Positions 18,939-27,450 of a stretch of 64,000 bases of DNA are shown here, piece by piece; positions within the stretch are counted from its first letter, which is position 1; each line of letters opens with the position of its first letter. The stretch covers positions 1,674,001 through 1,738,000 of the forward strand of contig NZ_CP016796.1 in NCBI RefSeq assembly GCF_001895265.1, written 5' to 3'. Under the pieces are notes generated by a model, which saw only the letters and a list, made by a program, of their open reading frames with translations, was not told the origin of the DNA and ran no database searches. A program made the translations under genes and the position numbers. The stretch is from Francisella uliginis (GTDB lineage Bacteria; Pseudomonadota; Gammaproteobacteria; Francisellales; Francisellaceae).

Positions 18939-21359
18939 TTATTTTTCTCTTATTACAGTTATAACATCTGCATAAACACCTGCAGCAGTAACCTCAATAC
19001 CAGCACCAGCTCCTTGGATAACCATTGGTTGAGTGTATCTTTGTGTATTTATCATTACGATATTATCTGTGCCTTTAACGTTAGCAAAAGGACTAGTTTC
19101 ATCATAAGCCTGAATACCTACACTTGCATTTCCATTTTCTATAGATCCTAAATAATGAACGCCTGCAAGATCCTGTTTTTTATCATTTATTTGCTTCATT
19201 ATCTGGTCATTAAATGTTGGTAGCTTTTCAAAGAACTCTTCAACACTACAATCTCTTAGCTCCTGGGGAACTAGATTCTCTATAGTCAAATCATTTAGAC
19301 TAAGATTTAAACCTATCTCTCTTGCTAGAATGATAGTTTTTCTCGCGACATCCATACCAGATAAGTCTTGACGCGGATCTGGCTCTGTATAACCAGCATC
19401 ATATGCCATTTTTACAGCATCTGAGAATATTACTCCATTATTTAGCTGAGTAAATAAATAGCTTAATGTCCCAGAGAAAATACCACTGATAGATTTAACT
19501 TGGTCACCACTTTGCACCATATTTTGTAAAGTAGTAATAAGTGGTAAACCTGCACAAACGTTTGTCTCATAAAAAAACATCGAGCCACTTTTATTAGCTG
19601 TTTTTCTTAACTCTTGATAGAACTCATAATTGCCAGAGTTTGCATATTTATTCGGTGTTACAACACTAATACCTTTTTGTAAGAAATTAGTATAACTTTT
19701 CGAAACAGCTTCACTTGCTGTAGCATCTATAACAATTTTCTTAACTGCTGAGGCACGAGACATAAACTCTGCTAATTTCTCTAAATTTACTGGCTCAACA
19801 TTTTCCTCAAGCAAATTATCGATATTTTCAAATAGTAAGTTTTCATATACAACTCTCATCTGTCTAGAGTTAGTAGCACCGATAAGTACAAGGTTTATAC
19901 CTTTTTCATACCATTTTTGATAAGTTTGTTTCATCTGCTTGATAAACTCTTTACCAATATTCCCAGCACCAATTACCACAATAGCAATATCATCACTTAT
20001 AGTATTATAATGGCGATGCATCGCTTGGACACCACGGTCTTCATCTTCTGATTTAACAGCAAAAGTAACACTTCTCTCAGATGATCCTTGAGCAATGGCA
20101 TGTATATTTATATTTGCTAATTTAAGGGAGTTGACTAGCTTTGATAAAGAGCCTGTTATTGACTTCATACCTTCACCAACTGCAGTGATTAGAGAATAAT
20201 GTTTTTCAACGATAATATCTTCAATAAGATTATTTCTTATCTCTTCTTCAAACTCACTTCTTAAAACCTCTATTGCTCGGTCACTACTTGAGTTCTCAAC
20301 TGCAAAACATATAGTATATTCTGAGCTTGCTTGAGATATCATCATCACAGATATCTTAGCTTTATCAAGAGCTTTAAACACTTTAAGAGAGATGCCAGAG
20401 ACTCCGATCATACCAGCACCTTGAACTCTAACAATAGCAACATCTGGCACACTAGTTAAACCTTTTATAAGTCCTTGATTTTCATCTTTATCTGCACTTA
20501 TTTTTGTACCACTTTCATCTGGTGCATAACTACTTTTTATATATATAGGAGTTTTTTCTAGAGCCATTGGTGCAATAGTCAAAGGATGTACTACTGAGGC
20601 ACCAAAATATGCTAACTCTAGAGCTTCTTTATATGTTAATTGAGTTAATGGTTTTGCTTCTGGCACAACTTGCGGATTTGCACTATAAACACCGGCTACA
20701 TCTGTCCAAATATATAATTTACTAGCCTGCAACATTTTTGCAAAAATTGCTGCTGAATAGTCACTACAATTTAGTCCTATAATAGTTCTTTTGCCATATT
20801 TATTTTGAGCTATAAATCCTGTTATTACATATACATTTGCAGGGTTTTGTTTTTTAATAGCATCTAGTTTTTCTAAACTTGATTGCCAATCAACAGTAAC
20901 AGGAGAATGACTATCATTAACAATCAAACATTTCGAAGCATCTATAAAAAATGCATCTTTATCTTTTGATTTCAAATATGCTGTTAAAATACTCGCTGAC
21001 CATATTTCACCAAAACCTAAAATAAAAAATCTTAAATTATCTGCACAAAAGTTTGTAATAGTAATAGTACTTAAAATATGTTTTATATTACGTAAATCTG
21101 CAACTATTGAAGCTTTTAGATTTTCATCTTCTGGGATCAATTCTCCGATAATTTCACGATGATGATCTAAAATTGTATTAAGAGTCTCATCATAGTCATT
21201 ACCAACTATTGCTTGATCTATAGCCTTTTGTAAATTACTAGTAGTTTTTGCTGATGCTGAAACCACCACTGCTTCATCATTACAATCTATAATATTCGAT
21301 ACATTTTTTATTTTTTCTGCTGTAGCGAGACTACTACCTCCAAACTTATGTACTATCAT
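18939..21359 (-). CDS. thrA: Bifunctional aspartokinase / homoserine dehydrogenase I
   Basis: Catalyses the first and third steps of the aspartate pathway. The 806-residue protein begins with the aspartokinase signature VHKFGGSSLA, then ACT regulatory domains (about 310–450), then the NAD(P)-binding homoserine dehydrogenase domain starting VVIGAGNIGKEF (near 464), with NKYANSG and EPDPRQDLSGMDVARK as catalytic-core segments. The ACT domains imply threonine feedback inhibition, as known for this class. It diverges from asd across about 90 bp. No leader peptide or attenuator is recognisable in that short gap. Confidence 0.96.
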   Translation of the reverse strand: MIVHKFGGSSLATAEKIKNVSNIIDCNDEAVVVSASAKTTSNLQKAIDQAIVGNDYDETLNTILDHHREIIGELIPEDENLKASIVADLRNIKHILSTITITNFCADNLRFFILGFGEIWSASILTAYLKSKDKDAFFIDASKCLIVNDSHSPVTVDWQSSLEKLDAIKKQNPANVYVITGFIAQNKYGKRTIIGLNCSDYSAAIFAKMLQASKLYIWTDVAGVYSANPQVVPEAKPLTQLTYKEALELAYFGASVVHPLTIAPMALEKTPIYIKSSYAPDESGTKISADKDENQGLIKGLTSVPDVAIVRVQGAGMIGVSGISLKVFKALDKAKISVMMISQASSEYTICFAVENSSSDRAIEVLRSEFEEEIRNNLIEDIIVEKHYSLITAVGEGMKSITGSLSKLVNSLKLANINIHAIAQGSSERSVTFAVKSEDEDRGVQAMHRHYNTISDDIAIVVIGAGNIGKEFIKQMKQTYQKWYEKGINLVLIGATNSRQMRVVYENLLFENIDNLLEENVEPVNLEKLAEFMSRASAVKKIVIDATASEAVSKSYTNFLQKGISVVTPNKYANSGNYEFYQELRKTANKSGSMFFYETNVCAGLPLITTLQNMVQSGDQVKSISGIFSGTLSYLFTQLNNGVIFSDAVKMAYDAGYTEPDPRQDLSGMDVARKTIILAREIGLNLSLNDLTIENLVPQELRDCSVEEFFEKLPTFNDQIMKQINDKKQDLAGVHYLGSIENGNASVGIQAYDETSPFANVKGTDNIVMINTQRYTQPMVIQGAGAGIEVTAAGVYADVITVIREK

Positions 21360-21451
21360 GCTTATCCTTTCGCTTTAACAAATATTAAATTAGTTAGTTT
21401 TGTATTATACTTGATCATTAAGTTTTATCACTAGTAATTATGGAGGATTTT

Positions 21452-22552
21452 ATGCTTAGAGTTGGTTTTATTGGTTGGAGAGGAATGGTTGGCTCTGTTT
21501 TGATGTCTAGGATGGTTGAATCAAAAGATTTTAATGACATATCCCCAACGTTTTTCTCGACATCTCAGGCTGGACAAAATCCAACGGGATTTATGCAAAA
21601 ATATGGGGTATTACAAAATGCTTTTGATATTGAACAGCTAAGCAAAATGGACATATTATTAAGCTGTCAAGGTGGTGAATATACTAAAGATATTCATCCA
21701 AAACTTAGAGCTAGTGGTTGGCAAGGTTTTTGGATAGATGCTGCATCTACTTTGCGTTTAGATGAGAATAGTACTCTAGTTTTAGATCCTTTAAATCAAG
21801 ACCAAATAACTAATGCTATACGTGATGGTAAAAAAGATTTTATTGGCAGTAACTGTACAGTTAGTTTAATGTCTCTTGCAATTGCAGGATTATTAAAAGA
21901 AAATCTTATTGAATGGGTTAACTCTAGTACTTACCAAGCTATTTCAGGTTCAGGTGCTGCAGCAATGCAGGAGTTATTAGAACAAGCTTCTTTACTAAAT
22001 AAAGCAGATGATTTAAACCAAGATATCCTAACAAGAGAAAAGACTCTACGCGAACTATCAAAAGATGATAATCTAATACCTCAGCAAAAGACAGGACAAA
22101 CACTTGCTTATAATCTTCTGCCTTGGATAGATGTTGCTATGGATAATGGTCAAACTAAAGAAGAATATAAAGCAGCAACTGAACTTAATAAAATCCTTGA
22201 TACTAAAAAAACTATTCCCGTTGATGGTGTATGTGTCAGAGTGCCTAGTCTAAGATCTCACTCACAAGCACTAACGATAAAGCTTAAGGAAAAGCTAACT
22301 ATCGAAGAAATTAAAGAGAAAATCTCTAAAGGTAATCAATGGGTTAAGGTAATTGAGAACAATAAAGAAGATACTTTAAAAGATCTAACACCTCAGGCAA
22401 CTTCTGGAACTCTTGATATTGCTATTGGACGTATTAAATCATCTTTATTAGCTGATGATATATTTCATTGTTTTACAGTAGGTGACCAGCTACTTTGGGG
22501 CGCGGCTGAACCTCTAAGAAGAGTTTTAAATATAATCAAAACTAAGATCTAA
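21452..22552 (+). CDS. asd: Aspartate-semialdehyde dehydrogenase
   Basis: Reduces aspartyl phosphate to the semialdehyde, feeding threonine, methionine and diaminopimelate. The 366-residue protein starts MLRVGFIGWRGMVGS, almost identical to the E. coli N-terminus, and has the catalytic cysteine in GSNCTVSLM (near 130). I chose ATG 21452 because GGAGG lies five bases before it; the in-frame ATG at 21440 overlaps that ribosome binding site and would add four unconserved residues. It faces away from thrA, so the two probably share a promoter region. Confidence 0.95.
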   Translation: MLRVGFIGWRGMVGSVLMSRMVESKDFNDISPTFFSTSQAGQNPTGFMQKYGVLQNAFDIEQLSKMDILLSCQGGEYTKDIHPKLRASGWQGFWIDAASTLRLDENSTLVLDPLNQDQITNAIRDGKKDFIGSNCTVSLMSLAIAGLLKENLIEWVNSSTYQAISGSGAAAMQELLEQASLLNKADDLNQDILTREKTLRELSKDDNLIPQQKTGQTLAYNLLPWIDVAMDNGQTKEEYKAATELNKILDTKKTIPVDGVCVRVPSLRSHSQALTIKLKEKLTIEEIKEKISKGNQWVKVIENNKEDTLKDLTPQATSGTLDIAIGRIKSSLLADDIFHCFTVGDQLLWGAAEPLRRVLNIIKTKI

Positions 22553-22557
22553 TAAAA

Positions 22558-23376
22558 CTACTCCCAAACATACCCCTTTGGTAAATTACAAGAAACTCCT
22601 TTTTGACTTAATACTACAGATTTCATTTTTGTAATAGGACAACTACAAGTCGCATACTCTTTTGAGCCCTTTTCATACTTACAAGGCTGTGTCATACAAC
22701 CAGCTACATCGATATTTTGGCACTTAACTCCTTGACCTGGCTTAGCAATATCATAATCTTTATTCATAGCAAAACCATATGTAGAAATTAGATCTGCTCC
22801 AGGTATGAAAGAAATACTATCATCATTACTATTTTGTTTAGCTATATACTTACATACAGGTGCTTCTACACCTTTACATTTACCACTGCCATCTGGTTTG
22901 CAGGTTGATAGATTTTTACATTTAGAGCCATCTTTGCCACATACTGCTACAGTCTGATAATATACCCCAAGGTTCATAATACCATCAATATTCACATAAT
23001 TTGGTCCTTTAAATACCTTACATCGGCAATTTGCAGTTTTACCATCTTTAGAAACCTTACATGGTAGCGCTTGATTATTTGGATTTATCCCAGTTGGAGA
23101 TAGCGGTCCTGAATAGTGACAGTTAGCATATGTAGCATTAGCACAGTATAACTGTTTTGTCTCACTAGTTGCACCTCCTCCTGACCAAGCTGAACCGTGT
23201 TTTGTAGGTTTGCATAATGTTGGATAAAATGGGCTATTAGTACAATTATCACCACAGAATGGCTTTACACTATCACACAGCTGCTGAGATTCAAATAATG
23301 GATATTTAACAATACTATTACCAAAAACTAAGCATCCTGAAAAAATAAATACTACTGCAAAAAAGATCTTTCTCAT
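22558..23376 (-). CDS. Cysteine-rich exported protein of unknown function
   Basis: A 272-residue protein with a signal peptide (MRKIFFAVVFIFSGCLVFG); the FSGC could act as a weak lipobox. The remaining ~253 residues hold 20 cysteines, an even number that suggests about ten disulfides. Two segments look like internal repeats: PCKVSKDGKTANCRC and PCKYEKGSKEYATCSC both follow PCK…(8–9)…CxC. Many Gly, Lys and Asn residues and short spacing resemble small extracellular knottin-like folds, but I recognise no family. It follows murF by only four bases, so it is probably on the murF transcript. Folding would need a Dsb system. Confidence 0.75.
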   Translation of the reverse strand: MRKIFFAVVFIFSGCLVFGNSIVKYPLFESQQLCDSVKPFCGDNCTNSPFYPTLCKPTKHGSAWSGGGATSETKQLYCANATYANCHYSGPLSPTGINPNNQALPCKVSKDGKTANCRCKVFKGPNYVNIDGIMNLGVYYQTVAVCGKDGSKCKNLSTCKPDGSGKCKGVEAPVCKYIAKQNSNDDSISFIPGADLISTYGFAMNKDYDIAKPGQGVKCQNIDVAGCMTQPCKYEKGSKEYATCSCPITKMKSVVLSQKGVSCNLPKGYVWE

Positions 23377-23380
23377 AAAA

Positions 23381-24742
23381 TTAACCTATATTTTGTTTTA
23401 TAAAAGCGACTACTTCTTCCATCTTATAACTTCTAGCACCTTTGACTATTATTTTAGCCTCAGATAGCTGAGATTTTTTTATAAAATTTAGCAAGTCATT
23501 ATTTAAGTTTTCCTTCGACTCATAATAACTTACTCTATGATCATTCGCTTGCTTAAGTACACAACTCATTAGCTGACTATCTCCAAATAGATATACCCTA
23601 TCTAAATTTGCTTGCTTTAACCACTGCCCCATTTGTCTATGATAATTCTCAGCCTCATCACCTAGCTCTCTCATAGAGCTTGCAACAAGTATTTTCTTAC
23701 CTTGAAAATCAGTCAAATCATCAACAGCAGCTTTCATTGCAGCAACACTAGCGTTATAAGTATCATCAACTAAAGTTAATTTATCAGTTATTTTCTCACT
23801 AGTAAATCGTCCTTTGTAGCTCTTGATTTTTTGAGTATTTGATAAAAATTCAGCTGGCTCAATACCTGTAGCAACTACGCTCGCTATAGCTAATATACTA
23901 TTCAGTAAATTATGCTTACCAATATTAGGTAACTTATAGTTATATTCTTTATCAAATATTCTAACTTTAACATCATAATACTCTGATGATACTTGGTAAT
24001 CTAGAAGTAAAATATCAGCAGATTTATTACTCATTGAACAGGTTATCTTATGACAGTCCAACTTATTTACATAAGTAGGAATTCTTTCATCATCAAGATT
24101 TACTACACAATAGCCATGGCTAGGTAATGCCTTCAAAAGCTCGCCCTTTTCTATCATCACACCATCTAAAGTTTTTAGATTTTCTAAATGGCTTGCTCCA
24201 ACATTTGTAATCATAGCGATATCTGGTTGAATAATATCAGCAGCTGCTTTTATCTCACCACCAACATTTGTACCTGCTTCAACTACTGCAAAATCAACAT
24301 CTTGTGATGTTTCTAATATTGTCATTGGCACACCAAGATAGTTATTAAAATTACCTTGAGTGAAATGCACTTTTTTACCAGATAAAAGAGTTACAATCAT
24401 CTCCTTTACTGTTGTTTTCCCACAGCTTCCTGTTAGAGAAATTATCGGCATCTTTAATGATTTACGATATTCTTTTGCTAAAGCTCTTAAACCTTTGATA
24501 GTGTTAGCACAAACTACTTGCGGAATATCTAAGTCTTGTTTTTTTGAAACTAAAAGCGCTTTAGCACCATTTTCAATAGCACTTGGAATAAATTCATGTC
24601 CATCACGACTAGCTACAATCGCTACAAATAAAGCATCTTGTTTTATTTCATTTGAGTTAATAGCTACTGTTTGAATTAAAATATCTTCACCGATATATTC
24701 TAAGCCTGCTTGTATCGCTAGCTGTTTTAGTGATTTGATCAT
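23381..24742 (-). CDS. murF: UDP-N-acetylmuramoyl-tripeptide–D-alanyl-D-alanine ligase
   Basis: Last cytoplasmic ligase of the UDP-MurNAc-pentapeptide pathway. It has 453 residues. The P-loop LTGSCGKTTVKEM lies near 103–115, followed by AVVEAGTNVGGEI (carbamylated-lysine region equivalent), NIGKHNLLNSILAI and LVDDTYNASVAAMKAA, all MurF markers. Upstream on the same strand is a DUF5677-like gene at 64 bp, and downstream the cysteine-rich protein. murE is close but separated by about 1 kb with two unrelated genes. Confidence 0.95.
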   Translation of the reverse strand: MIKSLKQLAIQAGLEYIGEDILIQTVAINSNEIKQDALFVAIVASRDGHEFIPSAIENGAKALLVSKKQDLDIPQVVCANTIKGLRALAKEYRKSLKMPIISLTGSCGKTTVKEMIVTLLSGKKVHFTQGNFNNYLGVPMTILETSQDVDFAVVEAGTNVGGEIKAAADIIQPDIAMITNVGASHLENLKTLDGVMIEKGELLKALPSHGYCVVNLDDERIPTYVNKLDCHKITCSMSNKSADILLLDYQVSSEYYDVKVRIFDKEYNYKLPNIGKHNLLNSILAIASVVATGIEPAEFLSNTQKIKSYKGRFTSEKITDKLTLVDDTYNASVAAMKAAVDDLTDFQGKKILVASSMRELGDEAENYHRQMGQWLKQANLDRVYLFGDSQLMSCVLKQANDHRVSYYESKENLNNDLLNFIKKSQLSEAKIIVKGARSYKMEEVVAFIKQNIG

Positions 24743-24806
24743 TTAATATCCTATAATGAGTAAATAGTTGTAAAATCATTAATTTGTAATTTTATCAAAA
24801 ATAGTA

Positions 24807-25532
24807 TTATTTGTTACTATTACTATCTATATTTGCAAGTTTATTAACATCATCAATAAATTCCCTAAATAATATAGTATTTTCTGCTTTAAAATTAAAC
24901 TCTTCTAAAACTTCGAGTGTCGATGCTATAGCTGTATTTATTGATGAAGATAATATAAATGTAAATTCAGAGTTACTTATTAAAGATCTATTTAATTTAA
25001 TTTTATCATCCTCAAAGTGTTTAGACGCAAGCGCCGTAATATTGCCATGAGTATGTCGACATAAATAATTATAAACTGTTCTATAAAAATCCAACTCGCC
25101 CACTTTCTCAAACTTTTGATATATTCTAATATGCTTTGACTTGTCGTTATCTTTATAAAGCTTTTTTAACCTATTTTGAACATCATTTTCAAACTGTAAT
25201 CCATAATACTTATTATTTGGACTAAAATTTTCTAAATATTTTTTTTCAGATTCTCTTTCAGATTGTATTAAAACATCAATAAAAGAATCGTCTTGAACTA
25301 AGCATTTTAAATCTATATATGTCTCAATTGTGCTTCTCATTAGAATTTGACTTGAAGTATATCTTGAGTTTCTAGCTAGGAAAAGTAGTTCTTCAGTTAA
25401 AGAATTAATTCGTGCCTCTAACACTAATATAAATTTTTCTTTCTGATTTTTAAATTTAATATCCGAAAATAACTTATCTCGTGTCAGGATAAACTTATCC
25501 CAAATTTCAAAATATCTATATTCCATTAACAT
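24807..25532 (-). CDS. DUF5677-like protein of unknown function
   Basis: A 241-residue soluble, mostly helical protein. The segment RSTIETYIDLKCLVQD near 67–82 and YNYLCRHTHGNITAL near 157–171 resemble the conserved helices of the DUF5677 family (an R-x-x-E-x helix followed later by a histidine-containing helix), known from scattered bacterial genomes and without established function. No signal peptide or membrane helix. The start is either ATG 25532 or the in-frame ATG two codons later; neither has a good ribosome binding site. Its place between murF and murE suggests insertion into an older cell-wall cluster. Confidence 0.55.
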   Translation of the reverse strand: MLMEYRYFEIWDKFILTRDKLFSDIKFKNQKEKFILVLEARINSLTEELLFLARNSRYTSSQILMRSTIETYIDLKCLVQDDSFIDVLIQSERESEKKYLENFSPNNKYYGLQFENDVQNRLKKLYKDNDKSKHIRIYQKFEKVGELDFYRTVYNYLCRHTHGNITALASKHFEDDKIKLNRSLISNSEFTFILSSSINTAIASTLEVLEEFNFKAENTILFREFIDDVNKLANIDSNSNK

Positions 25533-25590
25533 TATATCTTATAGAAACACATAATCCTTAAGTTTAAAATAAGCTACTAATAAATACCAT

Positions 25591-25713
25591 TTAGAAATTA
25601 ACTTTCTCAGAGTCTAAAGTTACAAAACTCCCGGGAGTTGAGCTAAATCTAACCGAGCTACAACCAGATAGAATCAATAAGCTAGAAAATAACAAAGTTA
25701 ATGTTTTAAGCAT
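25591..25713 (-). CDS. Tiny putative lipoprotein (40 residues)
   Basis: The frame encodes MLKTLTLLFSSLLILSGCSS and 20 more residues. The charged start, hydrophobic core and LSGC lipobox (cysteine 18) are a textbook lipoprotein signal, leaving a 23-residue mature peptide with no recognisable domain. No convincing Shine–Dalgarno sequence precedes the ATG. It could be a real small lipoprotein or the remnant of a longer gene. It sits in the 250-bp gap between the DUF5677-like gene and murE on the same strand. Confidence 0.5.
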   Translation of the reverse strand: MLKTLTLLFSSLLILSGCSSVRFSSTPGSFVTLDSEKVNF

Positions 25714-25780
25714 TATCTATTAGAGAAAAGCTATATATAAAAATCATTATAAAGAAATCTTAGACTAAAAACAAAAAGCA

Positions 25781-27343
25781 TTACTTATACTTATTGACAA
25801 CTTCTCGTTCATCAAAATATTCTTTGACGCCATTTTTATCTAAATAGCATTCATGACCTTTTCCAGCTAAAAGAATAATATCGCCAGCATTAGATTTCTC
25901 AATTACATATTTGATAGCATCCCTACGCGATGGAATAAACTTATGCTGATCTACATTATTAAAGCCTTTTTTTATATCGCTAAAAATATTATCTATATTT
26001 TCAAATCGGTTGTTATCTTCTGTAACAATAACCTTATCAGCATATTTTTCAGCAATTTTAGCCATCTCAGGTCTCTTTGTGGTATCTCTATCTCCACCAC
26101 AACCAAAGATACTCCATAAAGTATTTTGAGAATAATTTTGTAGTGTTTGCAAAGCTTTTTCTAGAGCATCAGGGGTATGTGCATAATCGATTATAACCTT
26201 AGCTCCATTATCTAGCTGGATAACTTCCATACGCCCTTTTACAGGCTGGATATTAGCTATATTCTCTAAAAGTTGTTCTCTAACAAGATATCCATCTAAA
26301 GCAGCAAAACTTAAAGCTAAATTCATTAGGTTAAACTCACCAACTAGAGCTGTTTGATAAGTCCCAAGATATTTCTGAGAAGCATACAACTCAAAACTTG
26401 TTTGCATATTTTCAATAGTTTTTATTTTCAAATAAACATCTGCTTGTTTTGATCTCATACTCACTGTTATAACTTCACAACTACAAAGATCACAAAGCTT
26501 TTGACCATAAGCATCATCTATATTTATAATTGCTTTTTTTAAGCTCTCAAACTGAAATAGTTTAGCTTTTGCTTCAAAGTAACTCTGCATAGTTTTATGG
26601 TAATCAAGATGTTCATGACTAAGATTACTAAACACCGCAATATCAAAATCTAAACCTTTAACACGCTTCTGATCTAATGAGTGGGAAGATACTTCCATTA
26701 CTAGATTCATTAATTCTCCTTCAGATTGCTGAGCGGAGTCGAAGTATGAAGGGGTGGATTGCGGAGGTAGTTTTGGTTTATCTTGGCGAGATCCTGAATC
26801 AAGTTCAGGATGACAGTAGGATTGCTCTGGATAATAGCTATTTATTTGACCATATTGGTTTATTGTTTGATACAGCGACAGGATATCAAGTGTAGTATGA
26901 GAGCTTTCTTTTAAGTTGGGATAAATACCATTACCATTTGTGCCTAATAATAATGATTTCTGAGCATTTAAATCTAAAAGTTGTGCAATATAATTAGAAA
27001 TTGAAGTCTTACCATTTGTACCAGTTATACCTATGATATTTTTTGGCTTTTTGTAGTCATAAAACCATATAGCTAAACTTGCTAGCTTATTCTTTAAACC
27101 CTCGACACAAAAGATCTTATCCCTATCCTCAAATTCAATACTATCAGTTAAAACTAAATTAACTCCTTTAGAAATAACAGTTTCAATATACTTATTTCCA
27201 TCTGTTGTTTGACCTTTTAGCGCGACAAAAGCTGATTGACTATCGCATTTACGACTATCTAGATAAAGTGACTCAATTTGAAAATCACTTTTAGATAAGT
27301 ATTGAATACCAAGAAACTCCAATATTTGACTGATAGATCTCAT
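25781..27343 (-). CDS. murE: UDP-N-acetylmuramoyl-L-alanyl-D-glutamate–2,6-diaminopimelate ligase, with repeat-derived insertion
   Basis: Adds meso-diaminopimelate to UDP-MurNAc-L-Ala-D-Glu. It has 520 residues, longer than the usual ~480–495. The P-loop ITGTNGKTSISNY lies at 106–118, MEVSSHSLDQKRV at 216–228, and DYAHTPDALEKAL at 386–398. Residues ~177–210 are encoded by palindromic repeat DNA and have no counterpart in the family as I remember it. The mDAP-recognition motif, usually DNPR, reads DNNR (443–446). I start at ATG 27343 (MRSISQILEF); the frame stays open upstream to 27358. The protein looks functional because both flanks of the insertion stay in frame and the gene is essential. 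Confidence 0.93.
   Translation of the reverse strand: MRSISQILEFLGIQYLSKSDFQIESLYLDSRKCDSQSAFVALKGQTTDGNKYIETVISKGVNLVLTDSIEFEDRDKIFCVEGLKNKLASLAIWFYDYKKPKNIIGITGTNGKTSISNYIAQLLDLNAQKSLLLGTNGNGIYPNLKESSHTTLDILSLYQTINQYGQINSYYPEQSYCHPELDSGSRQDKPKLPPQSTPSYFDSAQQSEGELMNLVMEVSSHSLDQKRVKGLDFDIAVFSNLSHEHLDYHKTMQSYFEAKAKLFQFESLKKAIINIDDAYGQKLCDLCSCEVITVSMRSKQADVYLKIKTIENMQTSFELYASQKYLGTYQTALVGEFNLMNLALSFAALDGYLVREQLLENIANIQPVKGRMEVIQLDNGAKVIIDYAHTPDALEKALQTLQNYSQNTLWSIFGCGGDRDTTKRPEMAKIAEKYADKVIVTEDNNRFENIDNIFSDIKKGFNNVDQHKFIPSRRDAIKYVIEKSNAGDIILLAGKGHECYLDKNGVKEYFDEREVVNKYK
26716..26815. repeat. Palindromic repeat element inserted in frame within murE
   Basis: About 100 bp. On the minus strand it begins TGTCATCCTGAACTTGATTC and continues as a hairpin (ATCCTGAA/TTCAGGAT arms), and ends with CTTCGACTCCGCTCAGC followed by a CCTTCA/TGAAGG bracket. 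The first part matches the 29870–29948 element type and the second matches the arms in the restriction gene and the 16488–16586 element. It contributes CHPELDSGSRQDK and YFDSAQQSEGE to MurE. Confidence 0.8.
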
Positions 27344-27360
27344 AGTTAACCAACCCAACG

Positions 27361-27440
27361 TGTCATTCTATGGCTTGACCATAGAATCTATTCAAATTTT
27401 AACAGATATATGGATACTACGGTCAAGCCGTAGTATGACA
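27361..27440. repeat. TGTCAT palindromic element, copy 1 of 3
   Basis: About 80 bp between the starts of murE and the end of glyQ. The left end TGTCATTCTATGGCTTGACC and the right end read on the opposite strand (TGTCATACTACGGCTTGACC) form imperfect terminal inverted repeats, and each end is itself a hairpin (TTCTATGG/CCATAGAA; ACTACGG/CCGTAGT). Other copies lie at 32207 and 61408. It resembles a small non-autonomous mobile element. Confidence 0.85.
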
Positions 27441-27450
27441 GATTAGAAAA

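Noticed and set aside
21360-21451. Threonine/isoleucine attenuator upstream of thrA
   Set aside because: The gap to asd is about 90 bp with no leader peptide rich in Thr or Ile codons and no terminator.
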